Shown in pieces: positions 52,712 through 62,800 of a stretch of DNA of 64,000 nt. The stretch spans positions 20,229 to 84,228 of the forward strand of contig JAFUGM010000046.1 in assembly GCA_017469355.1 (NCBI GenBank). Reading direction: 5' to 3'. The stretch comes from Solobacterium sp. Lineage in GTDB: Bacteria; Bacillota_I; Bacilli_A; Erysipelotrichales; Erysipelotrichaceae. Both the position numbers and the translations under genes were made by a program. Within the stretch, counting starts at the first letter, position 1. Each line of letters begins with the position of its first letter. The notes below the pieces were generated by a model. The model was given only the letters and a program-made list of their open reading frames with translations. It was not told the DNA's origin and did not search any database.

Positions 52712-53575
52712 ATGAACGCACGAATCATACGTATTTTATCCAAGGATTATACACTTCTTCTTGAAGACGGGCGCCGTGTACAGGCGGTTGCGATGGGGAA
52801 GCTGAGAAAATCCTTTTCCCCTGTGGTTGGCGATCTTGTGGAAGCACAGGATCTTGGCAGTACATGGGGAATTCAGAAAATCCTTCCGCGGAAGAACGTG
52901 CTGGTTCGGCCTCCCTGTGCCAATGTTGATCAGGCACTCATCGTCATGTCGGTGAAGGACCCTGATTTTTCTCCGGCATTAATTGACCGCTTAACCGCAT
53001 TGATAGTTCATGCGGGTATTACGCCATTACTATGCGTCACAAAGTGTGATCTTGGAATTTTGCCAGAGTTTGAAGCACGGATTCAGGAATATGAAGCAGG
53101 GCCAATGAAAGTTGTCCGTACCGCAGCCAATTCTCTGAATCCTGAAGTAGCAGATCTCTTCCGGGATAAGGTCACAGTGCTTACAGGCCAAAGCGGTGCA
53201 GGAAAGAGTACATTATTGAATGAGATCAACCCTGAATTTCATCTGGAAACGCAGGAGATTTCCAAAGCACTGGGACGAGGGAAGCATACTACCCGGCACA
53301 GCGAACTTCATGAAGTAGCAGGCGGTCTTGTGGCGGATACTCCGGGGTTTTCGTCTCTGGATTTTACATCCATGACCATTGAAGATCTTGACGATGCTTT
53401 TCCGGACTTTGAACCATACCTTGGCCATTGTCGATTCAATGACTGCATTCATGAAAATGAACCGGATTGTGCGGTCAAAGAGGCAGTAGAAGCGAAGAAG
53501 ATTGCCCGGGTGCGGTATGATAACTATCTTGATATTCTTAAACTCATCAGGGAGAAGAAGGAGAGCTGGCAGTGA
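52712..53575 (+). CDS. rsgA: Ribosome small-subunit GTPase RsgA
   Basis: RsgA is a circularly permuted GTPase in 30S subunit maturation. The 287 residues show an N-terminal OB fold, the G4-like TKCD motif placed before the P-loop GQSGAGKST (about 157-165), DTPGFSSLDF as G3, and the C-terminal zinc site CRFNDCIHENEPDC. It overlaps rpe by four bases and follows prkC closely. Confidence 0.97.
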   Translation: MNARIIRILSKDYTLLLEDGRRVQAVAMGKLRKSFSPVVGDLVEAQDLGSTWGIQKILPRKNVLVRPPCANVDQALIVMSVKDPDFSPALIDRLTALIVHAGITPLLCVTKCDLGILPEFEARIQEYEAGPMKVVRTAANSLNPEVADLFRDKVTVLTGQSGAGKSTLLNEINPEFHLETQEISKALGRGKHTTRHSELHEVAGGLVADTPGFSSLDFTSMTIEDLDDAFPDFEPYLGHCRFNDCIHENEPDCAVKEAVEAKKIARVRYDNYLDILKLIREKKESWQ

Positions 53576-54228
53576 AACGTAATGTGATTGTGGCACCATC
53601 GGTGCTTTCCATGGATTACAGTCAGATGAAGGAACAGTTGGATGAAGTATCTGCCAGTGGGGCAGAGTGGCTTCACTTTGATGTGATGGACGGACACTTT
53701 GTGCCGAACCTGACATTTGGCCCGGATATTCTGAAAGGATTCCGCAAAGCATGTGATCTGTTTCTTGATGTTCATGTGATGATTGAACGTCCGGCATTTT
53801 TCAGTGAAAAGTTTCTTACCGCAGGAGCGGATAATTATACGTTCCATTATGAGGTAATGAAGGAAGTAGAAGATATTCATAATCTTGCGTCATTAGTACA
53901 TTCCCAGTCCAAATCGGTCGGCATTTCGATTAAACCGGATACTCCAGTCGAGGTATTGAAACCATTTCTTAACGACTTTGATGTCTTTCTGATCATGTCG
54001 GTAGAACCTGGGTTTGGCGGGCAGAAGTTTATTCCGGAAAGCCTGGATAAGATTCGAACACTGCGTGGATGGCTTGATGAAGCTGGAAGTAAGGCGCATA
54101 TTGAAGTGGATGGCGGAATCAATGAGACAACGGCAGTTCTGGCGAAAAGCGCTGGGGCGGATGTATTAGTGGCGGGATCGTATATCTTCCGTCAGAATAT
54201 CAGAGAGGCGGTGAAATCTCTTGCGTGA
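53572..54228 (+). CDS. rpe: Ribulose-phosphate 3-epimerase
   Basis: Rpe interconverts ribulose-5-P and xylulose-5-P in the pentose phosphate pathway. The 218 residues fold as a TIM barrel with VAPSVLSMDYSQM, HFDVMDGHFVPNLTFGPD (metal-binding Asp and His) and SVEPGFGGQKF, then VDGGI and the phosphate-binding ADVLVAGSYIF. It overlaps the thiN start by eight bases. Confidence 0.97.
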   Translation: MKRNVIVAPSVLSMDYSQMKEQLDEVSASGAEWLHFDVMDGHFVPNLTFGPDILKGFRKACDLFLDVHVMIERPAFFSEKFLTAGADNYTFHYEVMKEVEDIHNLASLVHSQSKSVGISIKPDTPVEVLKPFLNDFDVFLIMSVEPGFGGQKFIPESLDKIRTLRGWLDEAGSKAHIEVDGGINETTAVLAKSAGADVLVAGSYIFRQNIREAVKSLA

Positions 54229-54829
54229 TTGTGTAGTAGTGCTGAAACTGGCAGATCATCTTCCAGACTTTACAGATGTGGATTACATCGGTGCGGATAA
54301 AGGTGCACTGTTTCTTGCGAAAAAGAAGCAGCGTATGGTCTTTTCCATCGGTGACTTTGATTCGGTAACAGAGAACGAAAGGGGATGGATTGAACTTTAC
54401 AGTGATGAAGTGATCGCCCTGAATCCGGTAAAAAACAACAGTGACTCTGAAGCTGCGGTCGATGAGGCGATCGCTCGAGGTTATCGAATGATTTATATCG
54501 TCGGAGCGACTGGTGGGCGTCTTGACCACGAAATCGTGAATATTCGACTCTGCTGGAAATATCCGGATAGGGTTGTTTTGTTTGATGACAAGAATTATAC
54601 CCGGGCATTAGGAGAAGGGGCACACCGGGTCAACCGGAATGGCTACCAGTATTTCTCTATGTTTGCGGAGAATGAATGCGAGATCAGTCTGAATGGATTT
54701 CGTTATGAACTGGATCATCGGGTACTGACAGAAAAAGACCTCTACGGTCTTTCCAATGAGATTATTGGTGAAACCGGAGAGATCTATGTCCATCGCGGAT
54801 CGATACTCACGGTACAGACAAATGACTAA
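54221..54829 (+). CDS. thiN: Thiamine pyrophosphokinase ThiN
   Basis: ThiN converts thiamine to TPP. TPP is also the cofactor of the PFOR near 20-23.6 kb. The 202 residues have YIGADKGALFL, SIGDFDSV, and the NNSDSEAAVDEAI and VGATGGRLDHE blocks of the family. The start is a TTG inside the rpe end, with GAGGCGG upstream; no better in-frame ATG exists near the N-terminus. A terminator follows and closes the cluster. Confidence 0.93.
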   Translation: MRDCVVVLKLADHLPDFTDVDYIGADKGALFLAKKKQRMVFSIGDFDSVTENERGWIELYSDEVIALNPVKNNSDSEAAVDEAIARGYRMIYIVGATGGRLDHEIVNIRLCWKYPDRVVLFDDKNYTRALGEGAHRVNRNGYQYFSMFAENECEISLNGFRYELDHRVLTEKDLYGLSNEIIGETGEIYVHRGSILTVQTND

Positions 54830-54831
54830 AG

Positions 54832-54855
54832 AGAACTCCGATCAGAGTTCTTTTT
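54832..54855 (+). terminator. Terminator after thiN
   Basis: AGAACTC pairs with GAGTTCT across a CGATCA loop, ending in five T residues. Confidence 0.82.
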
Positions 54856-55476
54856 AATAGCCTTATACTGTAGCATTTGGAGGGACACTTATATACAGTA
54901 AAGGATAAGGCTGAATCGATTTGGAAAATAATTATGGGGGCAGTTTTAGTGCAGAATAACACTGCCGTGTCCATTTAATGTCCTTTCTTATCTGGCATCT
55001 GGAATCCAGAATAAAGCTTTTTCGTTCCGGTTAACTCCAGATTCTATGCGTTAACATCTCTTACTAAAATGATTGTGACCTTTGAGTGTCCTTTCGATTT
55101 ATGCGGAAGGATATCTGAATTTTAGACTGTTTTACTGGTATGGGCAGCTATGCCTGGGGAGCAAAGACAAAAAATGACATTGTTTCCGAGACAGTGGGTG
55201 TAAAAAATTCGGGTTCATTGCTGTTTGGAATCATGGGATTTCTGAACCCCTGCACTTCATTTGTGATACCTGAAAGTCATCGATACTGGAACTTTGTAAA
55301 GAAAAATTATTTTGATTTTTTGAGAAAGATGTTGGATATTTGTTGGACATGCTGAATTAATTCTTTTCTCTAAGCAGGGATAAGTCTTCGAGATTTTTTA
55401 TCATGATCTGCTTTTTCACGTATTGAGTATGAGGAAATTTGCGGAACATTGGTTTCTATCAAACAGGAGTGTAGCT
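54856..55476 (+). other. 620-base non-coding stretch before the adhesin gene
   Basis: This stretch is visibly richer in A and T than its flanks and holds no credible gene. A 71-residue frame at 55140-55355 has no ribosome-binding site and no family features. Several inverted repeats occur: CCTTAT-ACTGTA ... TACAGT-ATAAGG (54861-54910), GGCAGT ... ACTGCC (54939-54966), TTATCTGG ... CCAGAATAA followed by TTTTT (about 54987-55021), and AAGCAG ... CTGCTTTTT (55372-55416). It is probably a regulatory leader and/or contains a small structured RNA. No clear promoter was found. Confidence 0.6.
55372..55416 (+). terminator. Terminator- or attenuator-like hairpin in the adhesin leader
   Basis: AAGCAG pairs with CTGCTT, with an inner GATAA/TTATC stem, and is followed by a T run. 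It ends about 60 bases before the adhesin start. Confidence 0.45.
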
Positions 55477-58400
55477 ATGGGAAAAGGACTGGGAAAAGGC
55501 TTGAAATTATCACCTAAAGCAGTAATTTCAGCTCTCGCTTTACCGCTTGCTTTAGCGGTATCGCTGAAATTAAGTTCACCGCTATGGATCACGGTTTATG
55601 CGGAAGAAACGGAAGCGATCACTGAGGTCAGTTCTGAGGAAAATAAATCAGAATCTGTTCAGGATAGTTCTTCTGACAGTAGCGCTGTTACTGAAGTGAA
55701 TGAGAGCAGTGATACTGGTGATCATTCGGACGAACAGATTATCGTGGATAACCAGGATCCTTTCACTGTGGACTCCATTCCTGCAGATACTGGATACTAC
55801 ACTGATCCTGTTAGCTATGATGACCAGTATGTTCCTGTAGATAATTCTGGTGGACAGAGTGAATATGCGGGTGAAACCGGAGGTTCCTATGAAGTTCTGA
55901 TTCTAGAACCTTCTTCAGATGAAACGGGCAATGTTATTGCTAGTGAAGGTTCAAATGAAACGGATGAGGACGCAACGGATACAATCATTGGTAACGCAGA
56001 AGGATCTGGAGAAGATGATCCTGATGAAGAGGTGATTGAAGATAAGGACACAGATTCGACAGACCCAGCTACTTCAATAACTCCGACCGATGCGGAATCT
56101 GATGAACCGAAAACGGAATCAGATCCTGGTGAAACGACAAATGAAGTAAACGATGACTCTGTTGGACAGGGAGTGGCTCAATCAAACCAGGTGACTTTTA
56201 CTGCCGCTGCGAGTGCCCCAGCAGTAACTGCCGCTGCATCTACTACCGAAGATTCATTACTTCAAAAGAAAATTACGAATGCGTTACAGGAAAATGAAGA
56301 CAGCAACCATCAGATCAGCGGTGTAGTTCAGATTGTCCTGGATAAGGAAACTTCTTATGAAGGAGATGTTGAAGTTTCCTACGGAGAAACCGGAAAGTAT
56401 TCCGCCTATACATTTGCGGATGATTTCGAATTGGAACTCATTGCGGAAGATGCAGGTGGAGATGGTCTTAAAGCAGATAAGATGACAACCTTCAAAGGCA
56501 AGATGAAGATTGTCAATTTGCATGTGAGCATGAAGGGTATTAATGTTCCGGGTACAGTTGAAGTCAGCGGCGAAAAGGGCTTATTCGATTACATCGGAAC
56601 GTATCTTTTCGACACCATTAACGTGGTTGTGACGGATGGAGCCAAGGCTAATATTGATACCGGCGACCTCGATGATACTGTGACTGTGTCAGTCAATACG
56701 AACGGTACGGCTGATATCATTACCGGCGAGGGTGACGATGAGATTAAAGTCACTGCGGAAGATGGTGGTACGGTCACAATCGACAGCGGGAACGACATTG
56801 ATACGATTACTGCCACAATTGGCACAAATGGGACACTGATCATCGACAGTGGGGATGGAGATGATATCGTTACACTCAAGATTAAGGAGAGTGGAAATGC
56901 GACAGTCTCCACTGGTGATGGCAACGATCAATTCACTATAGAGAAAAGTGGAAGTGTCATTGATGAGAATCCAGGCAATAAAGTTACCGTTTCCCTTGGT
57001 GAAGGAACCAACAGCGCAACGGTGAATATTTCCATTGCGGATCTTATTAAGGATATTGAGTTCAACAGCAGTGCAACCAGTTCTGATTCGATTCACTTTC
57101 TTGGAACATTGAAGTCAAAGAGTGACAGTGATCCGGAGGATTATGTTGCGATCAGCGGAACTTCCATGGATCATCTTGTGTTCACAAACAATAATAAGAA
57201 GAAGCTCAATGTTACAACCTCCAATATTAAGGTAATGACAGATGCGCTTGGAAATAAGCAGAAGAAAACATTGACTTCAAAGACCTCTGATTATACATAT
57301 ACGGAAGCGGATCAGCCGTTCACTGATTATGTGGTAACCATGCCAAGTGCTGATCTTGGAGATGTTGTGATCACCTCAAAAGATAATCAGCAGCTCTTGC
57401 TTTCCTCCGTCATCATCAATACAGATTCTGTTAAGGTAACAGACAATAAAGTAACCATTGAAAAAGGGAAGACAGTTGAAGTACATGGCTTAAATCTCAT
57501 TCTCAGAGGAAGAGAATTTGATATTAAAGGGAAAATAAAAGCAGATTATCTGCGGATTGAAGCATCGGATGGAACTGGTGCACATGGACGTTCGTTCTCT
57601 GATCTTTACAGCGGATATAACGAAGCAGAAAACGCTGTTTCAGCAGCGATTGATGCGGGACTTGATATGGCCGCAGAGCTTATTAATGTGTCCAATGACG
57701 CAGGCATCCTGATTGATTCAGACGCAGAGATCTATAGTGCAGGAGATGTTGTCCTTTCCGCACAGGTGAATCAGAACAGCGGTATGATCTCATTCTTATC
57801 TGGAATCAATGTTGTTAATGTGAAGGTCGCAAAAGCAGGCATCGATATAAAGGGTAAAATTTTTGCTGGCTGGGACTTTTCGAATGATACATGGAATAAA
57901 GGGTCTTATGGATCAGTAATTGCGGATGCCAAAATCAATACTTCCATTGGATACGATACCGATGGTAAGGAAGAAAGCGGTATGCCATTGGCCATCAGTG
58001 TTGGTATTGCGGATGCATATATCAATATTGAACAGGGTGCAGAAGTTTATGCAGCAAGAGACATCTGGCTTAATTCCAAATCCGAATTAAAGATTCATAC
58101 CAGAGCTGACTCTGGAATTCTGTCTTCCACGGCACCGGTTGCGTTAGGTGTTGCGGTTTTAAATAATGATTCCAACGTATTCGTGGATGGAACGCTTGTG
58201 GCAGGCGGGAATATTCATGCCACTGCACTTGGAAATACCAAAGCAAAGACAATCTCGGATAAAGGAGAGAGTCACGACAATGAGTCTGGCGGATTCTTTG
58301 GAGTGTCTGTTGTATTACAGGATGTAGCTGCAGAACTTGGAAGTCACGCGGACGTTAACGCTGACGGAAGTGTAGCGGTTGTATCCAAGGCTTCTGAAAA

Positions 58401-59880
58401 TATAGAAAACCGTGCTGCATCTTCTACTCAGAGCATTGATAAGAAGAAAGATGATGGAGTTTTAAGCCAGGTCAAGGACATGGGAATCAAGCTGCTTACC
58501 GATAAGGTGCTCCCATGGGTAAAGGAAAAGATCCGTGAGAAGTGGCTCGGTGCAGATTCTGTCAAAATGGAGAAGCTTGTCAAGGCGATTGATAAGGTAG
58601 CGAGTTCCGACCGCTCGGTTCAGATTGATGATGACGCGCAGAGTCATGGTGAAGTAAAAGTTAATATTGAGAATTCTGAGGCGAGTGGTGTTTCCAGCTC
58701 AACCGCTTCTATCACCATCACTCCGAATAGTGGATATCAGGTTAAGAAGGTATATGTTCGTCTGTACAATCCGGGCGATAACTCCTATGAAACTAAAGAT
58801 GTGCCATTGGCTACTGATAACACATATAACTTCCTGTTCAACAAACAGAATGCAATATTGTTTGTTGAATATGAGGAAAAAGATGAAGAATTAAATCTTG
58901 ATGAACTGGATGTATTTGATAATTCCAGCAGTTCAAGCAGTGACAGTGATATCGATCTGCAGGATCTGATTGATAATATCAATGAAGAGGATCAGACTTC
59001 TTCATATCACAAAATATTGAATGATTCGGCGGATGATTCTGAACTTATCAAACTCGAACTCAGCGGGGATGGTGGAGCACTGCTCAACTACGAAACTGAT
59101 CCGAATGATCAGAATAAGAGTTATCTGAAAGCAGCGCCCGGTCAGGTTCTGCGGCTGATTCCTAACCCCAATACAAATAAGACACTGAAACAGGGTGGCC
59201 TGACTGCGACTTATAAGATAAAAGAAAATGACAAAGACGTCACTAAGACGGTTATTATCAACCCCAATGATAAAGGACGCTATATTTTCGAAATCCCGGA
59301 AAATATTCTTGTTTCAGAAGGCCTTAAGTTCAAAGCGGTCTTTGTGGATAACGGAAATGCGGATGCTGAAGCAAATACCACACAGACGCAGATTACCGGT
59401 GCTATTGCGGTCGTTGTTGCGGAAAATGACAGCCATGCAGTAATCGCTTCTGATGCGAAGGTTGTTGCGGCAGGTGGCGTAACCGTTAATTCCAACGTGA
59501 AGACGGTGGTCTCCAATCTTGCGGATGGGACTGCGGTATCCAAGACATCTTCTTCTGAAGGCACAAAAGATGATACGAATTACGCCATCAAGCGTGACAG
59601 TGAAAAGACATACAGTGGTTTTGATGCGCCAGGATACCAGTATGGTCTGGTACTTGAAAATAGCGGTAATGGCAACGTTTCCTATCAGGCAGTGGATCAT
59701 GTGAATAACGCCTATACCTTTACCATTACACCGAATGATGGATATTCGGTTTCCAGCGTTACTCTTGTTTATTACCAGGGAGGCGACCGTAAAACGGAAG
59801 TACTTTCAGCTGGTGAAGATGGCAAGTATACGGTGAATCTCAACAGCATTGCGTCCATCCTCAGCGCTCTTGATAAATGA
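55477..59880 (+). CDS. Giant secreted adhesin, N-terminal part (LktA-like filamentous adhesin type), ends at in-frame TGA
   Basis: This frame encodes 1467 residues. The ATG at 55477 has AGGAG seven bases upstream; an earlier in-frame ATG at 55429 has none. A Lys/Gly-rich n-region and a hydrophobic segment ending WITVYA form a signal peptide. Next comes an acidic Ser/Thr/Glu/Asp-rich stretch (about 43-245), then a beta-rich region with five 21-residue RTX-like repeats (about 391-495). Beta-helical filamentous-adhesin-like units (for example GDVVLSAQVNQNSG, ARDIWLNSKSELKIHT) follow, and then modules of the GY-x-V bacterial-repeat type (ITPNSGYQVKKVYV; ITPNDGYSVSSVTLV). The frame stops at TGA in the middle of the last such module. 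The family name is an inference from style; no search was run. Confidence 0.85.
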   Translation: MGKGLGKGLKLSPKAVISALALPLALAVSLKLSSPLWITVYAEETEAITEVSSEENKSESVQDSSSDSSAVTEVNESSDTGDHSDEQIIVDNQDPFTVDSIPADTGYYTDPVSYDDQYVPVDNSGGQSEYAGETGGSYEVLILEPSSDETGNVIASEGSNETDEDATDTIIGNAEGSGEDDPDEEVIEDKDTDSTDPATSITPTDAESDEPKTESDPGETTNEVNDDSVGQGVAQSNQVTFTAAASAPAVTAAASTTEDSLLQKKITNALQENEDSNHQISGVVQIVLDKETSYEGDVEVSYGETGKYSAYTFADDFELELIAEDAGGDGLKADKMTTFKGKMKIVNLHVSMKGINVPGTVEVSGEKGLFDYIGTYLFDTINVVVTDGAKANIDTGDLDDTVTVSVNTNGTADIITGEGDDEIKVTAEDGGTVTIDSGNDIDTITATIGTNGTLIIDSGDGDDIVTLKIKESGNATVSTGDGNDQFTIEKSGSVIDENPGNKVTVSLGEGTNSATVNISIADLIKDIEFNSSATSSDSIHFLGTLKSKSDSDPEDYVAISGTSMDHLVFTNNNKKKLNVTTSNIKVMTDALGNKQKKTLTSKTSDYTYTEADQPFTDYVVTMPSADLGDVVITSKDNQQLLLSSVIINTDSVKVTDNKVTIEKGKTVEVHGLNLILRGREFDIKGKIKADYLRIEASDGTGAHGRSFSDLYSGYNEAENAVSAAIDAGLDMAAELINVSNDAGILIDSDAEIYSAGDVVLSAQVNQNSGMISFLSGINVVNVKVAKAGIDIKGKIFAGWDFSNDTWNKGSYGSVIADAKINTSIGYDTDGKEESGMPLAISVGIADAYINIEQGAEVYAARDIWLNSKSELKIHTRADSGILSSTAPVALGVAVLNNDSNVFVDGTLVAGGNIHATALGNTKAKTISDKGESHDNESGGFFGVSVVLQDVAAELGSHADVNADGSVAVVSKASENIENRAASSTQSIDKKKDDGVLSQVKDMGIKLLTDKVLPWVKEKIREKWLGADSVKMEKLVKAIDKVASSDRSVQIDDDAQSHGEVKVNIENSEASGVSSSTASITITPNSGYQVKKVYVRLYNPGDNSYETKDVPLATDNTYNFLFNKQNAILFVEYEEKDEELNLDELDVFDNSSSSSSDSDIDLQDLIDNINEEDQTSSYHKILNDSADDSELIKLELSGDGGALLNYETDPNDQNKSYLKAAPGQVLRLIPNPNTNKTLKQGGLTATYKIKENDKDVTKTVIINPNDKGRYIFEIPENILVSEGLKFKAVFVDNGNADAEANTTQTQITGAIAVVVAENDSHAVIASDAKVVAAGGVTVNSNVKTVVSNLADGTAVSKTSSSEGTKDDTNYAIKRDSEKTYSGFDAPGYQYGLVLENSGNGNVSYQAVDHVNNAYTFTITPNDGYSVSSVTLVYYQGGDRKTEVLSAGEDGKYTVNLNSIASILSALDK
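56647..56961 (+). repeat. Five tandem 63-bp (21-residue) RTX-like repeats
   Basis: Units begin at 56647, 56710, 56773, 56836 and 56899. Each holds a glycine/aspartate turn followed by alternating hydrophobics: TGDLDDTVTV, TGEGDDEIKV, SGNDIDTITA, SGDGDDIVTL and TGDGNDQFTI. They resemble the calcium-binding GGxGxDxUx nonapeptide of RTX proteins but are spaced one per 21 residues. The DNA copies are diverged, so the repeat is old at the DNA level. Confidence 0.75.
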
Positions 59881-62800
59881 TCTATTGCGAAAGTAGTAGT
59901 TACCTTTGGTAAAGATAATGAGGTTACGGTTGGCGATGACAGTTCTGTAACACCGATTATCCCTAATCCAATCAAAATCACTTACAACGGCTTGAAACAT
60001 GGAACTGGCAGTGATGAAACCTTTATTGAAATGGGGAAGGTTTACTTTGACAGTGTCGATACTTCCAGTGGTCATGATGTATATGTATTCACTGCAGATC
60101 CGGCTGCGACCTATGTTCTTGATGGAAAGCTGACCGCAAGCTGGACTGATCTCAGCGGTTCCCATACTGTAGAACTGCAAAAGGATGGGGACAAATGGAA
60201 ACTTGATTCGGCAAATATTCCGATGGGTGCTCTGATTACAGTATCGGGAAAGTTTAAGGGAGATTTCCATGATTTTGAAACCACCGGCACAATCACGAAT
60301 GGCACAATCAAAATCTATGATAAGCAGATCAAAGCGACGGATAAGCCGAAGATATTGGTTACACCAGCGGCAGGGTATTCTGTAAATGAGATTACGATTA
60401 CCTACACTGGCCGAGATGGTTTATCTACGACAACAACGCTTACCAAGTCCGGTAATAACATTACTCAGGTAAAGGATAAGGATAATAAGCCGATTGAAAA
60501 CCTGTATGAGTTCACGCTTCCTGATAACGTATATTCCGGAAGTAAGATCAAGGTTACTGCGACGTTTACACAGAAGACGATTCGCCTTTATACCGGAACG
60601 AATTCTGATTCTACCGAGTTTACGCTTTCTGAAAGCAATGTGGCAGCCGGAGACAAGGTTACCGTAACCGCAAGTGATAAGAAGCTAAAAGAAGGCTATC
60701 ACATCAGTAAGGTTACCGTAGTTAATAATGCGAATAATGAAACTGTTCTGACGGGAACAGACACGGTTTTCACTATACCTTCGGATATTTCGGAATCTGC
60801 GAATCTGACCGTAAAAGTTGAATTCAAATTAGGTGAAATTGAAGTTAAGGAAGCCAGCCTTACGAATGGAAAAATTGAGCCGGTAGTAGCTCGCTCTGAC
60901 CGAGGAGATACCGTTACGGTCAAGGTGCTGCCAAGTGATGGGTATCGAATCAAGACTGGAACCTTTAAGGCGGTAATCAAAGCAAAAGATGGATCATACA
61001 GTTCAGAAGCTTACATGAACCGCAAGAACGATACAACGTATACGTTCCTGATTCCTTCCGATATTACAGATCCGTCAAAGATCGAAATCAGCTTTGTCGG
61101 AGAATTCATTCCTGGTCAATCGGACAACTCCGCCTATGAGACAAGTCTTGGGGCAGGGGTTGCGGTAACCGTTGCCAATTCAGAAAGTGATGCGGAACTT
61201 CGCGGTAAGGTAGAAACTGAGAAGGGTATCAAGCTGAAGTCTAACGCAAATGGTTCTGTCTCCACCGAGTCCAAAGCAGGGTTCAGTAAGACAAATAACG
61301 GATTTTCCGGTGCGATCTCAGTTCAGGTCGCTTCACTGAATGCCAAAGCATTGATGTTCAAAACTTCCGATGTCAAGATGAACGGCGATCTTAAGATCAG
61401 TGCAGAGGCAAGACCGACATTTGTCGTAAAAGCGGATGCGTCTGGAAATAAAGAAGCAGGGAATGTTGGTGTTGGATCTGGTATCGCTGTAGCGGTAAAT
61501 GGCTCTGATGTATTTGCGGGTATTCAGGATGGAACAAAGATTTCCGGCCTGAATGATGGAAAGGTGCGTTCCATTTCGATTACAGCAAATGAGACACTGA
61601 AGGATACTGTAAATGCCAAAGCTGGTGCAGCCGGAGGAACCGCTGCTGTTCCGGTAGCGGCAGTTGATGTTACAGGATCTTCAGCAGTTTCGTATTTCGG
61701 TAAGATTGATGGCGATGCATTGGAACTCAATACTGAAACCAACGGCAATGTATCAGTTTCCGCAACGAATGAATCCAAACATACAATCGACGCAGATGCC
61801 AGTGCAACAGGCAAGGGGACTGGTATCGGTCTTTCCGTTGCGGCATCTGTCATTTCTGATCGTTCTGAGGCAAAGCTCAATCATTCGATTCATGGCAATA
61901 ACATCACTGTTTCTACGAATACGATTTCCGAACTGAACGGAAACGCAAAAGCAAGCGCAGAAGGCGGAAAGAAGGGAAGCGGCAGTGCAGATAAAAAAGC
62001 AGATGGACTGCTTGGCAATGCGGGCAGACTCGCCAATTCAAATAAATCTTCTTCCGTTTCTTCCAGTAAAGTTGATAAGGCAGTAAGCGGTCGTCAGAAT
62101 GCTGAGACAAGCGAAGGTTCCGTTGAGGTTGCCGGAGCAATCGCTGTGAATATTCAAAACAGCGTATCCAAGTCTGAAATCGCAGATGGCAATTCTATTA
62201 CAGCCGATGGCATTGTGGGGGTAACTTCAGAAAACAGTACCATCAGTAAGATTAAGGCAAACGCTGCTGCTACAAATTCCAACATTGGTGTTGGGGTTGG
62301 GGCTGCTGTAAATATCATTACCATTGAAAACACAGCATATGCAGGAAATGGAGCGATTACAGCAAATGAGCTTATAGTCACTGCCTTAACGAGAGAAACA
62401 ACGCCAAAAGATGAATATACGATCGTTAAAAAGATCAATACGTATGATGATCTTGAGGTTCAACTTGGAAAGGTTACCGAAGAATATATCACCAAGCTGA
62501 TCAAGGAAATGGGTCTGGATAAGTATGGCATCTCTGAATCTTTATTGAGTGAAATCATCGGGTCAGTTACGAAAGAAACAGCGCAATCTTTAATTGAATC
62601 CACGGGATTACGTGATCTGCTTGGGGATGGAGACCTCTCTCAGAAATACGAGAAGGCACTTGAGCTTCTGAACAAGTCTGAAGATGGTCTGCTCAGTCTG
62701 CCGGAACAGCTGATCGAACCACTGCTTGAGGCAATTGAAGGTGTAACCGATCTGAGTGATCTGTCTTCCGAAGAACTTGCGGCACTCAGAAGTACGCTTG

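Noticed and set aside
55140..55355. 71-residue plus-strand frame in the adhesin leader
   Set aside because: No ribosome-binding site, composition like the surrounding non-coding DNA, and no family features. Kept only as part of the leader description.
59878..59880. Selenocysteine or a TGA=Trp genetic code as explanation of the in-frame TGA
   Set aside because: Many genes here end in TGA and Trp is encoded by TGG. No compact hairpin with a SECIS-like loop was noticed just after the codon, and the protein type does not use selenocysteine.
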